A stretch of 64,000 nt of DNA, taken from an uncultured bacterium. Lineage in GTDB: Bacteria > Margulisbacteria > Marinamargulisbacteria > SXXA01. The notes beneath the pieces were generated by a model, which was given only the letters and a program-made list of their open reading frames with translations, was not told where the DNA came from and ran no database searches. The DNA lies in contig CAIPHK010000021.1 in the NCBI GenBank assembly GCA_903864835.1, positions 62,001 to 126,000 of the forward strand, in the 5' to 3' direction. Numbering within the stretch: position 1 is the first letter of the stretch; each line of letters starts with the position of its first letter. A program made the translations under genes and the position numbers. Shown here piece after piece: positions 9,313 to 18,073 of this stretch.

Positions 9313-10830
9313 TTATTTCTTCAATAAAAGCCCGGTGTCGTCACTAATAATCCGGTCCATATAGCCCGATATCCATAGCGCGTCTGGGTTGCTTCTTGCC
9401 ACGATGATATTGCCCAGAATATCGCCGCCCGATGGGGCACGCAGGACCTTGAAAATAATGGTTCCGTTGGTCACTCCGATGACTTCCATTTTTCCGTATT
9501 CGGTGGACATCGTGTATCGCGCTTGCTTTTCGACTCCGGACAACCCACGTTGGGATTCGGTGTAGATTCGCCATGCGGTTTCTACTGGCACCGCGAAGAG
9601 TCGGTGTCCTTCGATTTCTCGACATTGAAACAAATAATGATTTCCTATCCCTTTAGAATAGAGCTCTCGCTGTAAAATATGGAGCGCTTTGGCATCGTTG
9701 TTAACATCGGCAATAATCGGAGTCTGATTTTCCAGGGATATAAAATTGCCTCGCGAGGTCAGACCTTCGACTGCATTTCGGACGGTCTCCATCCATACGT
9801 AGCGGCTATTCACCTTGATATAGTGACCGTCGCCCGATTTTTCGAGAAATTCGTCGGGATGGGTAAAGTGGACGGCGAATACGACGCGAACCCGAGGAAA
9901 TAATTTGTGAAATCCGTCGAGCATTGCAAAAAAATCGGCGTCGACGCGCTCAGGGAAAAATGCCAATTCCTTGGTTCCGATTCGCACCTGTTCGACCCCG
10001 GCTTGCGCTAGGCCCACCATGAACGTGGCAATTCGTTTGTCCATGAGAGCCAGAGGGTCTCCGCCGGACAGAAGCGCTTCTCGGATTGGATAAATGCGTT
10101 TGCCCGATTCGGGATCAAAGCCACGGTTGGATTCCACCCAATTATTGTGTTTTCGGATGTAATCGAGGTGGGCGTGGAACTCATCGGGATTGATGGCCGT
10201 TTTGCCAGTTTTTTGAGTGAATAGATCGAGGCGATAGCAGTACCGACAATGAGACGAACAGGTGCTAGATACCATAAAAAGCATCATTTCATATTTATGA
10301 AGTGCGCCGGGTACCGGGGAGAATCTGTTCTGATTGGAGGGGTCTACTTCACCACTTAAATCTTCGGTTTCTTCGGCACGTGCCTTGACTAAGTTGCGGA
10401 TGGGTTCGCTCTTCATTGCTAAGCGCATATAATAGTCCGTGATTTTGACCTTCATTCGGCCTTCGATGTCACGTTCCGTTCCCCTGAGCTTGTCGAATTC
10501 GGCGAGTTCTTCAGGGGTATAAAATTCTTTGAATTCCTCTGAAACAGCACCTTGGGAAAACGGACGAAACGATGCGGTGCCTGCGCCATGTTGGCCGCCA
10601 CGGTCATGTCTTTTTGCGGGGATTAAGCTCAAAAATAAGGCTTGCTTCACTTCGGCGGACATTGCGCTCAAATCGGAGCTGTTAAAGGTAGTAAGATCGT
10701 GAATTCCAAATGTGCCGGCAAGATCGGCTTGCAGTGTGGATTGGCGAGGTGCCGTATTTGTGGGTTCCGCGATCGTCGTTTCGGCGGTTTGGGTATCCGT
10801 CAATTCCTCTTGTGTATTCTGGGTAGTCAT
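9313..10830 (-). CDS. KamA-family radical SAM 2,3-aminomutase, glutamate-type candidate
   Basis: This 505-residue enzyme has the radical-SAM cluster motif at C191, C195 and C198 (CSSHCRYCYR), the SAM motif LLSGGDPL and a PLP lysine at about K447 (TEYGK). The family moves an amino group from C2 to C3 of an amino acid. In clostridial lysine 2,3-aminomutase two aspartates bind the substrate side-chain amine. Here the first aligns with R404 in FQCREIEG and the second with about S442, and the C-terminal zinc cysteines are absent. A basic residue at that position is what glutamate 2,3-aminomutase shows (from memory), so an acidic substrate such as glutamate is favoured. The N-terminal 160 residues are longer than in clostridial KamA. 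First gene of the operon; ATG at 10830 with GAGGAG upstream. Confidence 0.8.
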   Translation of the reverse strand: MTTQNTQEELTDTQTAETTIAEPTNTAPRQSTLQADLAGTFGIHDLTTFNSSDLSAMSAEVKQALFLSLIPAKRHDRGGQHGAGTASFRPFSQGAVSEEFKEFYTPEELAEFDKLRGTERDIEGRMKVKITDYYMRLAMKSEPIRNLVKARAEETEDLSGEVDPSNQNRFSPVPGALHKYEMMLFMVSSTCSSHCRYCYRLDLFTQKTGKTAINPDEFHAHLDYIRKHNNWVESNRGFDPESGKRIYPIREALLSGGDPLALMDKRIATFMVGLAQAGVEQVRIGTKELAFFPERVDADFFAMLDGFHKLFPRVRVVFAVHFTHPDEFLEKSGDGHYIKVNSRYVWMETVRNAVEGLTSRGNFISLENQTPIIADVNNDAKALHILQRELYSKGIGNHYLFQCREIEGHRLFAVPVETAWRIYTESQRGLSGVEKQARYTMSTEYGKMEVIGVTNGTIIFKVLRAPSGGDILGNIIVARSNPDALWISGYMDRIISDDTGLLLKK

Positions 10831-11031
10831 ATTGCCCTATTCTCCTCTTTTTATACGAAGTAACAGTTTTAAAAGTACCGGCCCCCCCCTACGGGGTACC
10901 CGGGCTAAAGGCGATTATTTTATACGGCTGATGAAGTAAAGGCTAGGAAAAAATTCCAGTCGGATGTTTTAGAGGAGAGATGTTCGGGTATAGTGGAGGT
11001 ATTCCAAAGACAGAAAACAGTGGAGGTCTCA
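10831..11031. promoter_or_regulatory. Divergent control region between aminomutase and acetyltransferase
   Basis: These 201 bases hold no convincing gene. On the minus strand a TATAAA (near 10848-10853) lies just ahead of the GAGGAG ribosome site of the aminomutase. A GC-rich imperfect inverted repeat spans about 10874-10906 (GTACC...GGTACC around a C-run), which could be an operator or hairpin. On the plus strand GGAGG at 11022-11026 serves the GTG start at 11032. A near-duplicate AGTGGAGGT occurs at about 10992-11000 and 11019-11027. Confidence 0.35.
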
Positions 11032-11955
11032 GTGGCCCTTAACTACACCGTATTATTAGAATCACAGTTTATTCTTCCTCAATTTTTTGAGCGATTTCGC
11101 GAAATTTCAGTATCCAGAGGCGGCGACTCGGATGCATTTGAGGCCGTTGCAGAGTCAAAGACGAAGTTGATTTTGTCAGAGGATATCGTTGGATTTGTGA
11201 TGTGGGACGGGCCGGAGCCTGTGGGATTGGGGTGGGTAGAACGGATGACGCCAACCTATGGCAGTATTTTGGTGTATACGTCTGAGTCGAGGTATCAAGC
11301 GGACCTAGTGAATTATTTGGTAGATTCCAAGCTGGCTGTAGGGGTAATGGCCGAGTTACTTCATTTTGAAACGGATGACTCGATTTGTCAGTTGTTTCGT
11401 GATCGGGCGTTGATGGAAATTCCCCGGCAGAGGATGGTGTGCCACCTTCCAGAAACCCTTGATTATCCGGAGATTCCCGATGGATATACGTTGTTACCCT
11501 TGAGTCGGAAAACGGCGTTGCAAGTGTCCAATTTGAGTGTTCCTGCACATAAAATAAGTGGCGACTATCGGGGATACCCTGATATGGAGACGGTTGAGGG
11601 GCGATTGCGCTTGGAACATCTGGTGCATTCTCAATTTTACGGGCCCCTCTGTCATCCTGCGTCGATCGGCCTCATGTCAGGAGACGAAATGCATAGTGTG
11701 ATCCTTAATCTTCTTATTCCCTGCTGGGGTCAGGAGAAAATGCCGTGGATATATGATATCGCAACATCGACGGACGTGATGGGGCGGGGATTAGGCGAAT
11801 GGGTCCTTAGCTATGCTAAAGCGGTCTTAGTGGATTTCCATTTTCCGATGTGGGGATTGGCGGTGTCTCAATGCAACGTGGGTGCGATTCGTGTATACGA
11901 GCGGAACGGATTTGTGGTGGTCGATACATTTTCGGAGTTTTTGCAACACGATTAG
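11032..11955 (+). CDS. GNAT-family N-acetyltransferase
   Basis: This protein of about 307 residues has a C-terminal GNAT fold: the acetyl-CoA loop VMGRGLGEWVL followed by the NVGAIRVYERNGF signature typical of the family. The N-terminal half looks like a second, degenerate GNAT-like domain. I start it at GTG 11032, which has GGAGG five bases upstream; a longer GTG start at 10993 is possible. It is divergent from the aminomutase operon. Beta-lysine acetyltransferases (AblB) are also GNAT proteins next to aminomutases, but nothing in this sequence identifies it as one. Acceptor substrate unknown. Confidence 0.7.
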   Translation: MALNYTVLLESQFILPQFFERFREISVSRGGDSDAFEAVAESKTKLILSEDIVGFVMWDGPEPVGLGWVERMTPTYGSILVYTSESRYQADLVNYLVDSKLAVGVMAELLHFETDDSICQLFRDRALMEIPRQRMVCHLPETLDYPEIPDGYTLLPLSRKTALQVSNLSVPAHKISGDYRGYPDMETVEGRLRLEHLVHSQFYGPLCHPASIGLMSGDEMHSVILNLLIPCWGQEKMPWIYDIATSTDVMGRGLGEWVLSYAKAVLVDFHFPMWGLAVSQCNVGAIRVYERNGFVVVDTFSEFLQHD

Positions 11956-11994
11956 TCCCCATTTTACGGTGCGCTATGGTAGGATGCCGCGACC

Positions 11995-13404
11995 ATGGAA
12001 TTGCGGGGAAAAGCGTTTCGAAAAATATTAGTCCAACGGGTGGATCGTTTGGGAGACGTAATTTTTACGTTGCCTGTATTGAAGTGGCTCCGGAGCCAAT
12101 ACCCCGATGCTGAAATTCATTATCTGGCATCTCCGAATCCGGCGGAGTTTTTGGAAACGCAATCGCTCGTCGATAAAGTGCACTGTGTGAAATCTGATAT
12201 CGGTTGGGTGGGTATTGTGGCACTTGCCGGATTGTTACGGCGACAGTCATTCGACTTGTATATTTCATTATGGAATGACCCAAAGATGGCTTGGTTAGGG
12301 CGGCTGGCAACTATTCCAGTTCGCATTGGGGATTCTACAAATCAGAGTATTGGTTGGCTGTATACCCATTCGATTCGGCAACAATGGGAATGTGTGTCTA
12401 TCCATCAAATCGAATTTAATATGCAATTGTTGATGCCGTTGGGATGGCGGGCAAAGGCGGGATGGACCTGGCACTTGGATGTGAACTCGGTGGCATTGGA
12501 CGGGGTTACTGAGACGATGATGGATGTTAATGACTTAGAGCTGCCGGTGGTTGCGTTCTTTTGTGGAACTGGTGGGTCGAATTTACCCATTCCGGATTCG
12601 GTAATTGTTGAAGCGGTAGACCGATTGTCGGACGATGCCTGCGTGGTTTTTTTGGGGCAGGTTGATGGGGAGTCGCCGTTACGCAAATTAGAGATTCCTG
12701 GGGGAATTAATCGGTTGAATCAAACGACTGTGGCCGAATTGGCAGCGTGGATTTCGGTATCGGACGTGGTCATTGGTGCGGATACTGGCCCAATCCATAT
12801 TGCGGCAGCGTTGGGGCGATCCATTGTTTTTTGTCCGGTTAGAAAGTCAAACTTGCCGACCCGATTTGGTCCCTGGTCGCGCCATGTTGAGATTATCCGT
12901 CGGGATTATTTGTGCCGTATGGTTCCGCCCAATGTATGTTTGGATCCGGGCTGTGAGGCGTTTCCCCGGGTGGTTGACATCGTGGGGGCGGTCGACCGCT
13001 TATTGAATGATCCCCCTGAGTTGTCAAATCGGGCGTTAAAAACACTGTTTTTGAAGGAGTCGATTCATATTTTGGTGATTGTGAAATCGCATGTGCATCG
13101 GCATGCCATGATGCGATTGGCCAAACGATGGCGGGCCTCTGGGCTTGTGATTATTCCGGTACTTCAGTCTCGAGTGTCTGTGCGTGACACAGTCCAACTC
13201 TGTTTGAGGTACAATGCGTTGGTCGTAGTGAGCGCGGATATGCCGATCTGGAAGGCCTGGGCGGTCCGGTTGATTATTAGTGTTGGGCATCAATACCTTC
13301 CGCCGGTAGTGGCGCGATTATCTTTATCAGTGAACGAAGATGAATCCGTGTTTTTGGGGTGGGTTGAAGACTGGTTGGCGGCGGGAACCGGAGTGGCGAT
13401 ATGA
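11995..13404 (+). CDS. Glycosyltransferase family 9 (heptosyltransferase-like), copy A
   Basis: This 469-residue protein begins with the GT9 signature (ILVQRVDRLGDVIFTLPVL) and contains the nucleotide-sugar site GADTGPIHIAAALG in the C-terminal Rossmann domain, as in WaaC/WaaF enzymes that add heptose to LPS inner core. GT9 enzymes are usually about 330-350 residues. Here a further 110 residues (about 355-469, from SIHILVIVKS) follow the catalytic part. Copy B, overlapping by ATGA at 13401, carries a similar tail. Probably a cytoplasmic enzyme of LPS core or other surface-glycan assembly; exact sugar unknown. Confidence 0.82.
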   Translation: MELRGKAFRKILVQRVDRLGDVIFTLPVLKWLRSQYPDAEIHYLASPNPAEFLETQSLVDKVHCVKSDIGWVGIVALAGLLRRQSFDLYISLWNDPKMAWLGRLATIPVRIGDSTNQSIGWLYTHSIRQQWECVSIHQIEFNMQLLMPLGWRAKAGWTWHLDVNSVALDGVTETMMDVNDLELPVVAFFCGTGGSNLPIPDSVIVEAVDRLSDDACVVFLGQVDGESPLRKLEIPGGINRLNQTTVAELAAWISVSDVVIGADTGPIHIAAALGRSIVFCPVRKSNLPTRFGPWSRHVEIIRRDYLCRMVPPNVCLDPGCEAFPRVVDIVGAVDRLLNDPPELSNRALKTLFLKESIHILVIVKSHVHRHAMMRLAKRWRASGLVIIPVLQSRVSVRDTVQLCLRYNALVVVSADMPIWKAWAVRLIISVGHQYLPPVVARLSLSVNEDESVFLGWVEDWLAAGTGVAI

Positions 13405-14873
13405 GAATATTATTGGTGCGGCCAGACGCTATTGGGGATGTGGTTTTAATGGTGCCGCTTCTCAACACCATTCGGCAGGCGTACCCTGATGCCGAAATTT
13501 ATACACTGCAACAACCGTATACGATCCCGTTGCTTCAAGATCATCCGTCGGTGACGGCAATTATCCCCGATTGGAGGAAAATTCGACGGTCACGGGGAGT
13601 TAAAGGGTTCCTGGCCTATTCTCGGTATTTACGATCGTTTGGGTTTGATATGGTATTTTTTCCATATCTTGAGCCATATTATCTATTTTTAGCGATTGCG
13701 GCAGGCATATCGACCCGAGTAGGGGATAAAAATAAGATTTTTTTACGACCATTTTTGACCCATTCGATTCCTTTGGATTTTCGAAATTTGGTTCTCCACG
13801 AATCCCAGCAGTCCGCGAAATTGATTTGGGGGGTTAAACCAGAGGCGATGTTGGATCCGACAATGAATTTATGCGTGGCAGATACCGATCGGGAACAGGC
13901 GATGAGTGCCTTGGTCGAGGTGGGGGGGGATCCTGCCTTGCCCTATATTGTGATTCATCCGCGATCTGGAGGGGGGAATCGTCCGTGGCTTCCTGCTAAA
14001 TATGCGGCCCTTATTGATCATTTAACGGAGCGGTCGGAGTATCAGATTGTGTTGACGGGGTCTGGCGCAAAAGAAATTCAGATCATTTCGGACATTCGGA
14101 ATTTTACCCGGCATTCGTTTATTGATATATCAGGCAAAACGCCATTGCGGAGTTTGATGGGGTTAATTTCACGGGCAGCGGTAGTGATCGGAACGGACAC
14201 CGGCCCAACTCATATTGCAGCGGCATTGGGGGTCCCTGTGGTAAGTGTATCGCCGACGAAGTTTGTGAAGGCATTGCGATGGGGGCCATGGCGGACTCCG
14301 AACCGGGTGGTGAGCGAGTCCCAGGCCTGTACGTTAGTGTGCCGCCCGTATAAGTGTAAGAAAAATATTTGTTTAGATGCCATTGATAGTCATCGCGTGA
14401 GCGACGCGATCCTCAGTGTTGCCCTTGAAACGCCGGATGGGGTGAATTCAATTCCAACGAAGCATCGATGGATACAGACCAGCATGCATACTATGGTGTA
14501 TTGGGCCGGTCGGGAGTCCCAGCTCCAAATGGTGGTGGATCAATACAATATGCTTAAGTGCAGTGGATTTGTTGTGCATCTTGGGACAAGGTCGTGGCGT
14601 TTTCGACGGTCGTTGGCGGCAGCGTTAGGAATCGAATCCGATCTGATTACGGTTATTCCGCCGTTTGATTGGGTGGGAATGGTGTGGGCGTTGATGACTC
14701 ACGACATTACAGTGGTCTTTGTTGTGGGCCCGATTGTCAGATGGTACTGGTTTTTGATGCGTCAAATTTGTGCGTTGCGACAATACTGCCCACCGGTGGC
14801 ATTGGGAATTTCAACCCCCTCGGAGTCGATGGAAGATATCGTCCTGCAGATTACTGCAGGAGTGTACCCTTAG
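13401..14873 (+). CDS. Glycosyltransferase family 9 (heptosyltransferase-like), copy B
   Basis: This 490-residue GT9 protein starts MRILLVRPDAIGDVVLMVPLL and has the sugar-nucleotide motif GTDTGPTHIAAALGVP, then a cysteine-containing segment (CRPYKCKKNICLD) at the usual end of the GT9 domain. About 130 extra residues follow, which align loosely with the tail of copy A (both contain a V-rich strand, a basic/aromatic helix and a PPV motif). It is translationally coupled to copy A. The pair, with the convergent GT2 gene, suggests a small surface-polysaccharide locus. The acceptor and donor are not identifiable. Confidence 0.82.
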   Translation: MRILLVRPDAIGDVVLMVPLLNTIRQAYPDAEIYTLQQPYTIPLLQDHPSVTAIIPDWRKIRRSRGVKGFLAYSRYLRSFGFDMVFFPYLEPYYLFLAIAAGISTRVGDKNKIFLRPFLTHSIPLDFRNLVLHESQQSAKLIWGVKPEAMLDPTMNLCVADTDREQAMSALVEVGGDPALPYIVIHPRSGGGNRPWLPAKYAALIDHLTERSEYQIVLTGSGAKEIQIISDIRNFTRHSFIDISGKTPLRSLMGLISRAAVVIGTDTGPTHIAAALGVPVVSVSPTKFVKALRWGPWRTPNRVVSESQACTLVCRPYKCKKNICLDAIDSHRVSDAILSVALETPDGVNSIPTKHRWIQTSMHTMVYWAGRESQLQMVVDQYNMLKCSGFVVHLGTRSWRFRRSLAAALGIESDLITVIPPFDWVGMVWALMTHDITVVFVVGPIVRWYWFLMRQICALRQYCPPVALGISTPSESMEDIVLQITAGVYP

Positions 14874-15766
14874 GACCCTAAAAGTCCCGACAGATAATAA
14901 TATTCTTTCAGAAACCAGGTTCCAAACCGATGTGCCATTCCAGGGCGGCCTTCGTGCCATTGTGTCATCGTTCGAATAAGCCGCCCCGTCGGAGAGGTTG
15001 CCCGATAGACCATGACCGACAATGGATTTAATCCCAAAAACCATTTTAGTTCGGGGTGCTTTCGAAGCATAATTTGGGCGGACTCACCCTTTTTTATGTT
15101 TCGTTTGATCTCATCGTTTTCGGATACCACATGATAATGGTAATTGATCGCAGATTTGAGATATCGGAGAGGGATTTTTTTTTGTTGGAGTCGATATCCC
15201 AATTCCAGGTCTTCCCACCCATATCCTAAAAAGTCCATGTCAAATCCATTTTCGGCCGTAAAGAGTGCCTTGGGGAACGAGAGATTGCCGGTGAGAAAAT
15301 AGTACCAACCGAGCGATGCGCCATCGGCAATTGAACGAGTGATGTAGGGATATACTTTGGAGGGTTGAGGGGGCCAATGCAATTCGGTCATATTTAAGGT
15401 GACGCCTTCAAAACATGTGGGGGTTGATGCCGACTGTTGGGCATTAACATGGGTGGCAATGAAGTCGGGTGCAGGGATCATGTCTGCATCTGTAATAATA
15501 ATAGTGTCGGAGAGTGATTCCTGGACGCCACGGTTTCGTGCCCCTGATTTCCCTTGATTTTCCTGAATAATTCCACGGAATCGGAATTTGGCGGAGAATT
15601 GGGAAAAAAGTGCGGCGGTTCCATCGGTTGATCCTGAATCGACCACAATAACTTCGAAAAGGTCGGGAGCACAGGTTTGCTCGTTGTATCCGTCAAGCAC
15701 CCGTTCTAAAACCGAGGCTTGGTTAAACGTGCCGATTACAACACTGATTTGAATTGGCGGTGTCAT
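14870..15766 (-). CDS. Glycosyltransferase family 2
   Basis: This 298-residue GT-A fold enzyme has the opening ISVVIGTFNQASVLERVL, the VVDSGSTDGT nucleotide-binding loop, the metal-binding ITDADMIP (DXD-like) and the late GWEDLELGYRL acceptor-binding motif, as in chondroitin-polymerase-like or rhamnosyl GT2 enzymes. I start it at the ATG at 15766; an in-frame GTG 13 codons upstream is less likely because the added residues are not GT-like. It is convergent with the GT9 pair and divergent from purL. Probably transfers a sugar onto a lipid or glycan at the cytoplasmic face. Confidence 0.85.
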   Translation of the reverse strand: MTPPIQISVVIGTFNQASVLERVLDGYNEQTCAPDLFEVIVVDSGSTDGTAALFSQFSAKFRFRGIIQENQGKSGARNRGVQESLSDTIIITDADMIPAPDFIATHVNAQQSASTPTCFEGVTLNMTELHWPPQPSKVYPYITRSIADGASLGWYYFLTGNLSFPKALFTAENGFDMDFLGYGWEDLELGYRLQQKKIPLRYLKSAINYHYHVVSENDEIKRNIKKGESAQIMLRKHPELKWFLGLNPLSVMVYRATSPTGRLIRTMTQWHEGRPGMAHRFGTWFLKEYYYLSGLLGS

Positions 15767-15790
15767 AGCGGGCGTACTATAACATTGTTG

Positions 15791-15820
15791 TTGCGACGGG
15801 GTCACACCCTTCGGTATTAT
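15791..15820 (+). promoter_or_regulatory. Candidate leaderless promoter of purL
   Basis: TTGCGA (15791-15796) and TATTAT (15815-15820) are spaced by 18 bases. Transcription would begin at or within a base or two of the purL ATG at 15827, and no ribosome-binding site is seen, which points to a leaderless mRNA. Consensus match only. Confidence 0.4.
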
Positions 15821-15826
15821 GGTGAA

Positions 15827-18073
15827 ATGACATTATCTCAAGCTGATCTTTCTTCTATTTCGACGCTCCTAAATCGCGAACCCACACCGGTAGAGACCCA
15901 TATTTTTGATGCCATGTGGTCAGAACATTGTTCTTACAAAAGTAGTAAAGCCGTGCTTAAGGCCCATCTACCTATTCAAGGATCGGAAGTTGCCCTGGGT
16001 ATTGGCGAGGACTCTGGAATTATTCGTTTTGTTGTTCATAATGGGCGCCAATACTGTTTGGCGGTGTCCCATGAATCTCATAATCATCCCTCCCAAATCC
16101 TTCCTATTGAAGGCGCTGCAACGGGTGTGGGTGGGGTTGTTCGGGACGTCTATTGCATGGGGGCCGATGTGATTGGGGTCCTTAACTCATTGCATTTTGG
16201 ATTGAGTGACGATCCTCAATCGGTGGTGCATACCATCGCTAAAAACGTAGTCATAGGCGTTTCTGACTATGCGAATCCGTTAGGGGTTCCTGTCTTGGGT
16301 GGCGAGACAGTCTATCATCCGTCGTATAACGACAATTGTTTGGTGAATGTGGCGGCAGTTGGCCTGATTGATGAGGCGGATATTATCCACAGCTATGTTC
16401 CAGAAGAAGCCAAAACGGAACCCTATGACGTTATTTTGTTTGGCAAAAGCACGGACGCCACTGGGTTCGGCGGTGCCAGTTTTTCATCATCGACTCTGGA
16501 TAAAGAAAATGACATTAAAAATGTGGGTGCCGTGCAAGTTCACGATCCGTTTTTAAAACGAGTCCTAGTTGAGGCTATTAAGCATCTATTGCAGGTAGTG
16601 AAGACAAAAAAAATTGCAATTGGGTTTAAAGATCTCGGTGCCGGAGGTATTTGTTGTGCGACGTCAGAAATCGCGGTGGCAGGTGGGATGGGTGTTGAAA
16701 TTGACTTGGATCGAGTGAATGTCGCGATACCGGATCTCAACCCTGAGGTCATTGCATGTTCGGAAACCCAGGAACGTTTTTGCCTGGTGGTCCCACGGAC
16801 GTTTTCCCAAGAAGTATTAGATATCTTTAATCGACAGTTTTCGTTTCCTGAGATTTATCCGGCGTCAGGAGCTGTGGTCATCGGCCAAGTGATTCCTGAC
16901 GGCCGATTTATTGTTCGGCACAAAGGACAGTTGGTCGCCGATTTGCCGGTGGCGGCGATTACAACTGAAGTGAAGGCCGAGCGTCATGCCGAATCAAGGC
17001 CGATTGCACGGGATGCCCAGCACTCCGTCAGTTTGAATTCTGATGAACACCGGGCAATTGCAATCCAATTGATGGGGCTGCCGAATATGCGATCAAAACG
17101 ATACGTCTATCGTTTTTTTGATAATGCCGTTCGCGGGGATACGATCGTTTATCCTGGAGAGGCTGATTCTGTCCTGGTGACACCGATCGAAGGCTGCAAT
17201 GCGGCGGTCGCTGTCAGTATGGATTCTAACTTATATGGGAAATGCGATCCGTACGTCAGTGGCGCCTATGCGGTGGCTGAGGCGGTCCGCAACGTGATTG
17301 CCGTTGGGGCGAGGCCCCTGTGCGTCACAGACTGTCTTAACTATGGCAATCCCGAAAATCCGAGTGCTTTTTTTGATTTTGTTGAAGGGGTTAAGGGAAT
17401 TGGGGATGCGTCCCGTGCGTTTGGGTTTATTGATGGAGAAGCGTTGCCTGTTATTTCAGGTAATGTGAGTTTGTATAACGAATCTAAGGCAGGGAGTGCG
17501 GTAATACCGTCTCCAGTGATTGTGGTCATTGGCAGAGTCGATGATTATCACCGTGCGGTCACCTTGCAATTGTCTGAACCGGGGTTGCGATTGATTCGGA
17601 TTGGGCGCGCCTATTCTGAATTCGGAGGTACTCAAATTCAAGAATTGGTGGGGGCACTTAATGGTGTTGCGCCTCAAGTGCGATTTGAGTATGAATCCCG
17701 GGCCAATCGTGCCGTTTTGGCTGCAATTGACGCAGGGCTTGTCGCTGCAGCTCACGACATCTCCGGAGGCGGAGTGCTCGGTGCGATATTTGAAATGTGC
17801 TTGGGGCAATTGGGCGATTTTCGGGTGGGTGCTGAATTGAGTGTGTCTGGGGATCCATTGACGACGTTATATTCCGAAAATGGGGGGTACTTACTGGCTG
17901 TTCGGCAACAAAATGGTGCTGCGTTTGAGGCGCTTATGATGGCGCATGGTCAATCCATCGATGACATCGGGCGGTCGGTTGTGTCGTTATCGGTTACGGT
18001 TGCCGGTGGGGGTGTTCAGTATTCGGTACCGCTAACGGAGATTAAATCTCAGTGGAGGCCAGAGATCCAATGA
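15827..18073 (+). CDS. purL: Phosphoribosylformylglycinamidine synthase II (FGAM synthase)
   Basis: This 748-residue protein is the small, PurQS-dependent type of PurL (about 740 residues), catalysing FGAR + glutamine + ATP to FGAM in purine synthesis. It starts MTLSQADLSSI, followed by the family signature MWSEHCSYKSSK, the ATP-binding region around SHNHPSQILP and GVGGVVRDVYCMGA, and the second-half repeat with ISGNVSLYNES and AAHDISGGGVLGA. The ATG at 15827 is chosen because upstream codons are not PurL-like. It overlaps by ATGA the next gene, a secreted protein with no evident link to purine synthesis. No purQ or purS is in the window. Confidence 0.95.
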   Translation: MTLSQADLSSISTLLNREPTPVETHIFDAMWSEHCSYKSSKAVLKAHLPIQGSEVALGIGEDSGIIRFVVHNGRQYCLAVSHESHNHPSQILPIEGAATGVGGVVRDVYCMGADVIGVLNSLHFGLSDDPQSVVHTIAKNVVIGVSDYANPLGVPVLGGETVYHPSYNDNCLVNVAAVGLIDEADIIHSYVPEEAKTEPYDVILFGKSTDATGFGGASFSSSTLDKENDIKNVGAVQVHDPFLKRVLVEAIKHLLQVVKTKKIAIGFKDLGAGGICCATSEIAVAGGMGVEIDLDRVNVAIPDLNPEVIACSETQERFCLVVPRTFSQEVLDIFNRQFSFPEIYPASGAVVIGQVIPDGRFIVRHKGQLVADLPVAAITTEVKAERHAESRPIARDAQHSVSLNSDEHRAIAIQLMGLPNMRSKRYVYRFFDNAVRGDTIVYPGEADSVLVTPIEGCNAAVAVSMDSNLYGKCDPYVSGAYAVAEAVRNVIAVGARPLCVTDCLNYGNPENPSAFFDFVEGVKGIGDASRAFGFIDGEALPVISGNVSLYNESKAGSAVIPSPVIVVIGRVDDYHRAVTLQLSEPGLRLIRIGRAYSEFGGTQIQELVGALNGVAPQVRFEYESRANRAVLAAIDAGLVAAAHDISGGGVLGAIFEMCLGQLGDFRVGAELSVSGDPLTTLYSENGGYLLAVRQQNGAAFEALMMAHGQSIDDIGRSVVSLSVTVAGGGVQYSVPLTEIKSQWRPEIQ

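Noticed and set aside
9313-10830. Straightforward lysine 2,3-aminomutase of the clostridial lysine fermentation pathway
   Set aside because: The lysine-binding aspartates and zinc cysteines are absent, and the partner genes kamDE, kdd and kal are not nearby.
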